A stretch of 64,000 nt of DNA, from the NCBI GenBank assembly GCA_032622095.1, contig CP136061.1, positions 47,189,797-47,253,796 on the forward strand, written 5' to 3'. The notes below the pieces were generated by a model that was not told where the DNA came from, made no database searches, and was given only the letters and a program-made list of their open reading frames with translations. A program made the position numbers and the translations under genes. The DNA is from Siphonodentalium dalli. Its lineage: Eukaryota > Mollusca > Scaphopoda > Gadilida > Siphonodentaliidae. Below are positions 59,909 through 64,000 of this stretch, in pieces. The first letter of the stretch is position 1. The number at the start of each line of letters is the position of its first letter.

Positions 59909-62185
59909 GTGAGGGCACTGAGGGATATATTAGGCAAAAAATAAAATTGATGTGTATTTCTGATAACAGGTCCAAAGCAAATTGGGTGTCAGGTGGTCAT
60001 TTTTAATTTTACTGTTTTTTTAAAATTTATTTTGTACTTTTCCTTACTAACCGGCCCCTATGAACTCAGAAATGATCTAAAATATACAAAATAGATTCAA
60101 TTTAGAGGTTTTTTAGATAAGAAGAGAGTCAATGCCAATTGGGACCTATTATGACTGCATTTATACCCAGTCAAGACAAGAGTGATTAAAAAATGTTTAG
60201 TGGCGAAAAAGACCAAATAAAGAGAAATTGTTAGACACAGAAATTGAGTCTGTTGTGGAGGGGAACACATCTTCTATGCTAGTTTTCCTTAATTTTTCTG
60301 TATCATGAATTTCGTGATATTATTGAAGGTTGAATCTTTCATAGTAGTTTCTCTTTATTATAAATGCATTAATTGAGGGCTGAGTCTTTTGTATTTCCAG
60401 ATGGAGTAGATGCCATTAGAAATGACTCTCATTCCATCAGTAAAGAGTTTTCAAAGCTATTCAGGTGAGTAGAATTCAACAGTACAGTCAAACTTCGTTG
60501 AGTCAAATCTTTTGGGACTGATGGATTATTTTGAGTTATCAAGTCCTTAACCATATTTCCCCTACCGACAGACTTATTTTTATCGTTAAAAGCACAGTGG
60601 TTGGTTAGGTTTTCGCATTGTTCAACCTTTTTAGTTCAACTTGACTTGTCAAGTTTGAGATATTGCCATGGGTTGGTTATATCAGTTGTCTTTGTGTGTT
60701 TGTGTGTGTCCATCAAGAATGGGCTACAAGTCATACCTTTGGTCAGATTATTATGAAATTGGCTGTTGACATTGACATTATTTTTTCAGGATTTCATTGA
60801 AAATCATCACCACCAGTGGCCATCTTGGATTTTACTCTCTGTATGACTAAATCCTTCGGCACCCCCTACAGGCCACCTACCTCCACTGATTATCACCAAA
60901 CTTCATATGGATCTTTGGGGTGACCTCTAGATGGGAACCATCAATTTGTTCTGAAAATCGTTAAAAAACATGGCCAGCAGCAGCCACCTTGGATTTCAAA
61001 TTTGAAACTGTGGACACACAGGTTATCCCTTCCAAAATGTTTAGATAATAAATTAACCCTTTACCCAACAAACCGGCCAAAACCGGCCAAATAAAGCTTC
61101 AACAGCCTAAAATATCTTTGGTCTGTCTCAATAGAACCATACAAATATGGATATCATTGGAACCGGCTCCTTGACCACATTGTGATAGTTACAGTTATGC
61201 CCTGTGCCAATGCATTCTCTTATATATGCGAGTCGACCATAGGTCGCCTCACATATATAAGAGAATGCATTGGCCTAAAAAATAAAAAAAATTAACACTT
61301 TTTTCTTACATTCTTTAACAATTTTATAATTTTTAATGTGTTAAGCCAATGCATTCTCTTATATATGTGAGGCGACCTATGGTCGACTCGCATATATAAG
61401 AGAATGCATTGGCACAGGACCGTTCTGTTGGGTAAAGGGTTAAACAAACTTTGTTATTACCTGCACATTTTCCTCCAATAAATAGGACTCTTTCTGCACT
61501 TTTAATATATGTCGTCTGATTAATTTCACTGGAAATAACTCCACTGCAACTGATGCTAAGGAACTGGCAAAATATCCCAGATGCATGAATTAACCCTTAG
61601 TTTAAAACACGGTTTCTGTCATCAGTTATATAAATATAAGCAGCAGACGACAGATGGACAAATGTTGGTAGGAAATGTTCAAATAATAAGTTCAACAAAC
61701 AGCCTTGAACTTATTATCTAAACATTTCCAAAGGGAACTACTCGTCAATGAATATTTAGTAAAGAAAGGATTAAAAAGTTACTCTCTTTTCGCTTGGAAA
61801 ATAAATTGGAGCTTATCAGGAATCACGCAATGTTCTCCATCGCTGAGTGGCTTAATATCCTATGCATTTTAAATTTGATTCATTTAATAGGGATCCACTT
61901 TGTCTTATCTGAAAGACTAACACAATGAGTAATTCATCAACATGTAAAAAGGATTTAAATTAATTTTGTTTCTTATAAAAATAACAATATTGTTTTTGTT
62001 TATGTTAATATGATGACACATGATTTCATTATTTGTTATTTCTGGGTCCTCTAATTTTCAGATGCCTGGATGGTGATATGTGGAAGAGTCTGAAGATCCA
62101 TACATTCAATATAACGTATCACCTGCGTAAATTAATTCAGCAGTGTAACGAGTATATTCCAGATCCACCTGGACATATTATTGAG
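59773..62185 (+). CDS. Unnamed helical protein, first three coding exons (gene span, runs off window)
   Basis: Exons 59773-59908, 60401-60464 and 62062-62185 join in phase (324 nt, 108 residues) with GT-AG introns, and the last ends on a codon boundary before donor GTGGGT, so the gene continues past the right edge or to exons I cannot see. The sequence begins MERDPVETWINEIRFSTEME and includes LIKDGVDAIRNDSHSISKEF and HLRKLIQQCNEYIPDPPGH. It is rich in charged and amphipathic helical segments, with no signal peptide or membrane segment. The ATG is one base after the acceptor of the first exon, so either an untranslated exon precedes it or the start lies further upstream. I do not recognise the family. 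Confidence 0.75.
60401..60464 (+). CDS. Unnamed gene, coding exon 2
   Basis: 64 nt, acceptor TATTTCCAG, donor GTGAGT. Encodes DGVDAIRNDSHSISKEFSKL. Confidence 0.78.
60633..61030. repeat. AGCTCAACTT-family repeat
   Basis: Head TTTAGTTCAACTTGACTTGT and GCCATCTTGGATTTTACTCT inside; the right end is cut near the TTAA element at 61055. Confidence 0.65.
61055..61442. mobile_element. TTAA-flanked MITE (CCCTTTACCCAACA family), full copy
   Basis: TTAACCCTTTACCCAACA and its exact inverse TGTTGGGTAAAGGGTTAA bound 388 bp. The interior is nearly identical to 18714-19114, indicating recent activity of the family. Confidence 0.85.
62062..62185 (+). CDS. Unnamed gene, coding exon 3
   Basis: 124 nt, acceptor AATTTTCAG, donor GTGGGT. 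Encodes CLDGDMWKSLKIHTFNITYH and RKLIQQCNEYIPDPPGHIIE. Confidence 0.8.
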
Positions 62186-62860
62186 GTGGGTATTGATAAT
62201 TTCTATATTAAATGGATTTTCCCTCTCAGTTATTCAAATTTTCCCGCGTTTCCTGACATTAGCGGGAAAATTATGTATTCACATTTCGGGCATATAGAGT
62301 TGTTTATTATAGGCGGAGCCTATTTAGAATTGTAGCCAATGAGAATGAGATTTGTGGTAATTGTTCAGATCGCTAGAGCGGAGAATTCGTCATTCTAGCC
62401 GTGTAACTTCACTGAGAGGGTCACATTAATTTTCAAAAACAAAATTTAAATTTTTTTTCAATCAAATGAAAGAAATTATCAATGCTGTGTCCAGCTATAT
62501 AGCGTTCTTCATTCTGTAATATAACTCAGCTGAAAGATGACAAATTATTCACAATGTTCAGAATATTGATACATCTATAATTATGAGTAGATTTCAATAA
62601 GGGTGCGGTCCGAACACCCGAGCTGCACATACGAGTGGGCTTCGGATTTCAGGTTTCCAGTCCCTATAAAAGGGGTGCATGGTTTTTCCTGACCGGCTGT
62701 GCAGACTTTCTAAGATGTATTTACATTGTGTATGTAAACTATTATAGCATGTGCCCACATATAACCTGTAAAGCATGTTACGCAATAAACGGCGTCTGTG
62801 ACCACAGCTAGCGTGGCTCTGTTGCAAATGAGTGTTTGTTTGAAATATGAGAGAATTGGG
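62186..62860. other. Intron of the unnamed gene, no feature seen
   Basis: AT-rich. A small minus-strand frame at 62594-62827 has no recognisable family. No repeat assigned. Confidence 0.5.
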
Positions 62861-62861
62861 A

Positions 62862-63303
62862 ATACTAAAAGTATATATTGGAATGGTCTATTATTCATGT
62901 GGAGGGGTTTTCAGGAAAAATAAGAAGATGGCAGATGATACAAGTGCAGAAAGAGTCCTATTTATTGGAGAGAAATGTTTAGATAATATGTTCAACAAGT
63001 GACCTATTGTCATTTGTTGAACTTATTTTCTGAACATTTCTGTAAGGATAACTACAGTAATGCTCTAAATAATCGACTCCTTAACCACAGCAGAATTATG
63101 GGTAACTTTTCAGGATTTAGTCGGAAATATGGCTTGTTGCCATTCATTGGAAAGCTCTCAGTGAGAGCTTTCTGATGAATGGCAACAAGCCATATTTTCG
63201 ACTAAATCCTGAAAAGTTACCCATAATTCTGCTGTGGTTAAGGAGTCGATTATTTAGAGCATTACTGTACTCTTCAATGAGTAATTACTATAGATAGGGT
63301 TAA
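62862..63303. mobile_element. CCCTTTCTATACTAAA-family element interrupted by a MITE
   Basis: Outer element from about 62862 to GATAGGGTTAA at 63303, with inner palindrome GTTCAACAAGTGACC / TTGTTGAACTTATTTTC. It is split at AAC-TA-CTC by the CAGTAATG element at 63053-63269. Confidence 0.75.
63053..63269. mobile_element. CAGTAATG foldback MITE, full length
   Basis: TACAGTAATGCTCTAAATAA and its inverse TTATTTAGAGCATTACTGTA bound a 217-bp nearly perfect hairpin centred on CTCTCAGTGAGAG. The longest and best preserved copy in the window. Confidence 0.9.
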
Positions 63304-63865
63304 AGTCATCTTCATTAAATTGGCAACATTATAGCATCGGCTTTTGTATAATGTTTTATCAATTTTAGATTTAAAATAATGACAACATTTCAAATTATAG
63401 AAATTGGTACTAGTTTTGAATAGCAGAGCTTTATGTATTATAATCTGTTAGTATCTGAGAGGTGCAACATATTACACAGTCAAATCAGTTTAGATGTGAA
63501 GTGGACATGCAAGATATTCCCCTCCTGGAAAACTCCTGGCCCTGGAATTAATTCCACTCAGGGACCAGACTGGAGAATGACTTGGGGAATATCTTCTCCC
63601 TAAATTGTGAAATTCTCCCTATTTTTGTCCAAGGGAGAAGTGACTTCTCTCTCATTATGCATATGTACAAACAGCATATTTAAAGTGTATTTTCTTATTA
63701 TAATGGTGTAAATATTCATTTAATTGTTTTATAAATGGGTTATTGTAATGCATAAAAATTGGGCCATAGATAGGTGGTGGGATGTAAACTGAATGTCAGC
63801 CATTATGACAGTCCACTTAGAAACTTATAGGCTGGTTCCTGAGTTTAATGTGCCTGTAATTTGTA

Positions 63866-63953
63866 GAATGAGGTCCCCAGAGGGTGAATTTAGTGACGCT
63901 ATCCTGTAGCAGGCTAGCATCACTAAATTCACCCTTTTGGAACCTCATTCTGC
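63866..63953. repeat. GGTGAATTTAGTGATGC palindrome, copy 5
   Basis: AATGAGGTCCCCAGAGGGTG on the left, CACCCTTTTGGAACCTCATT on the right; palindrome of 88 bp. Confidence 0.8.
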
Positions 63954-64000
63954 ATGGCCTCATCAGCTATGTGAGACATAGACTAAAATTTAAGTTCACA

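Noticed and set aside
62594-62827. 77-codon minus frame in the unnamed gene's intron
   Set aside because: No homology, no splice partners, opposite strand to the gene.

Overview
The window is eukaryotic nuclear DNA, AT-rich, with small exons, GT-AG introns up to 15.7 kb and many short foldback transposons. Repeats that begin with a short TTTAGCTCAACTT-type head, blocks of GTCCGTCC, and TTAA- or TA-flanked foldback elements are what I would expect of a lophotrochozoan, most likely a mollusc. That placement is an inference from repeat style and from animal-type proteins, not a proof.

Four protein genes can be supported. (1) 546-1544, minus: an apparently intronless HAD phosphatase of the PGP/PDXP type, with all four HAD motifs. 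(2) 4534-32840, plus: a complete transaldolase gene of nine coding exons (331 residues), assembled here by splice phase and family conservation. (3) 57592-50113, minus: a three-exon gene for the small VCP/p97-interacting protein SVIP (78 residues); every exon is too short to stand out as an open frame. (4) 59773 to beyond the right edge, plus: the first three recognisable coding exons (108 residues) of a helical protein I cannot name. The phosphatase and transaldolase genes are divergent, about 3 kb apart. SVIP and the unnamed gene are also divergent, about 2.2 kb apart, around a GC-rich repeat ladder.

Everything else is intronic or intergenic and mostly repeats. Transaldolase intron 1 holds a 3-kb tandem duplication (10792-16747). 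Each copy contains a 60-bp minisatellite of about 35 units, which creates long but meaningless open frames on both strands. Further right in the same intron lies a foldback cluster (18.7-20.3 kb). Intron 2 has TTAA-flanked elements nested three deep (20.97-21.75 kb). The 3' flank of transaldolase starts with a TA-flanked hairpin element 49 bp after the stop codon. The 33-50 kb region is a graveyard of elements: short palindromes, long GTCCGTC-headed repeats, a 1.2-kb element with long terminal inverted repeats, and two inverted copies of a GC-richer element, each carrying a TATAAATAG core promoter. SVIP intron 1 contains several large inverted repeats, the most striking built from the near-palindrome AATTGCGCTGAAGCGCAATT.

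Metabolically, transaldolase (non-oxidative pentose phosphate pathway), the phosphatase (glycerol-3-phosphate, phosphoglycolate or pyridoxal phosphate) and SVIP (brake on VCP-dependent ER-associated degradation) are ordinary housekeeping genes. I see no evidence that they form a functional cluster. I did not find a new gene system; the novel content is in the repeat architecture.
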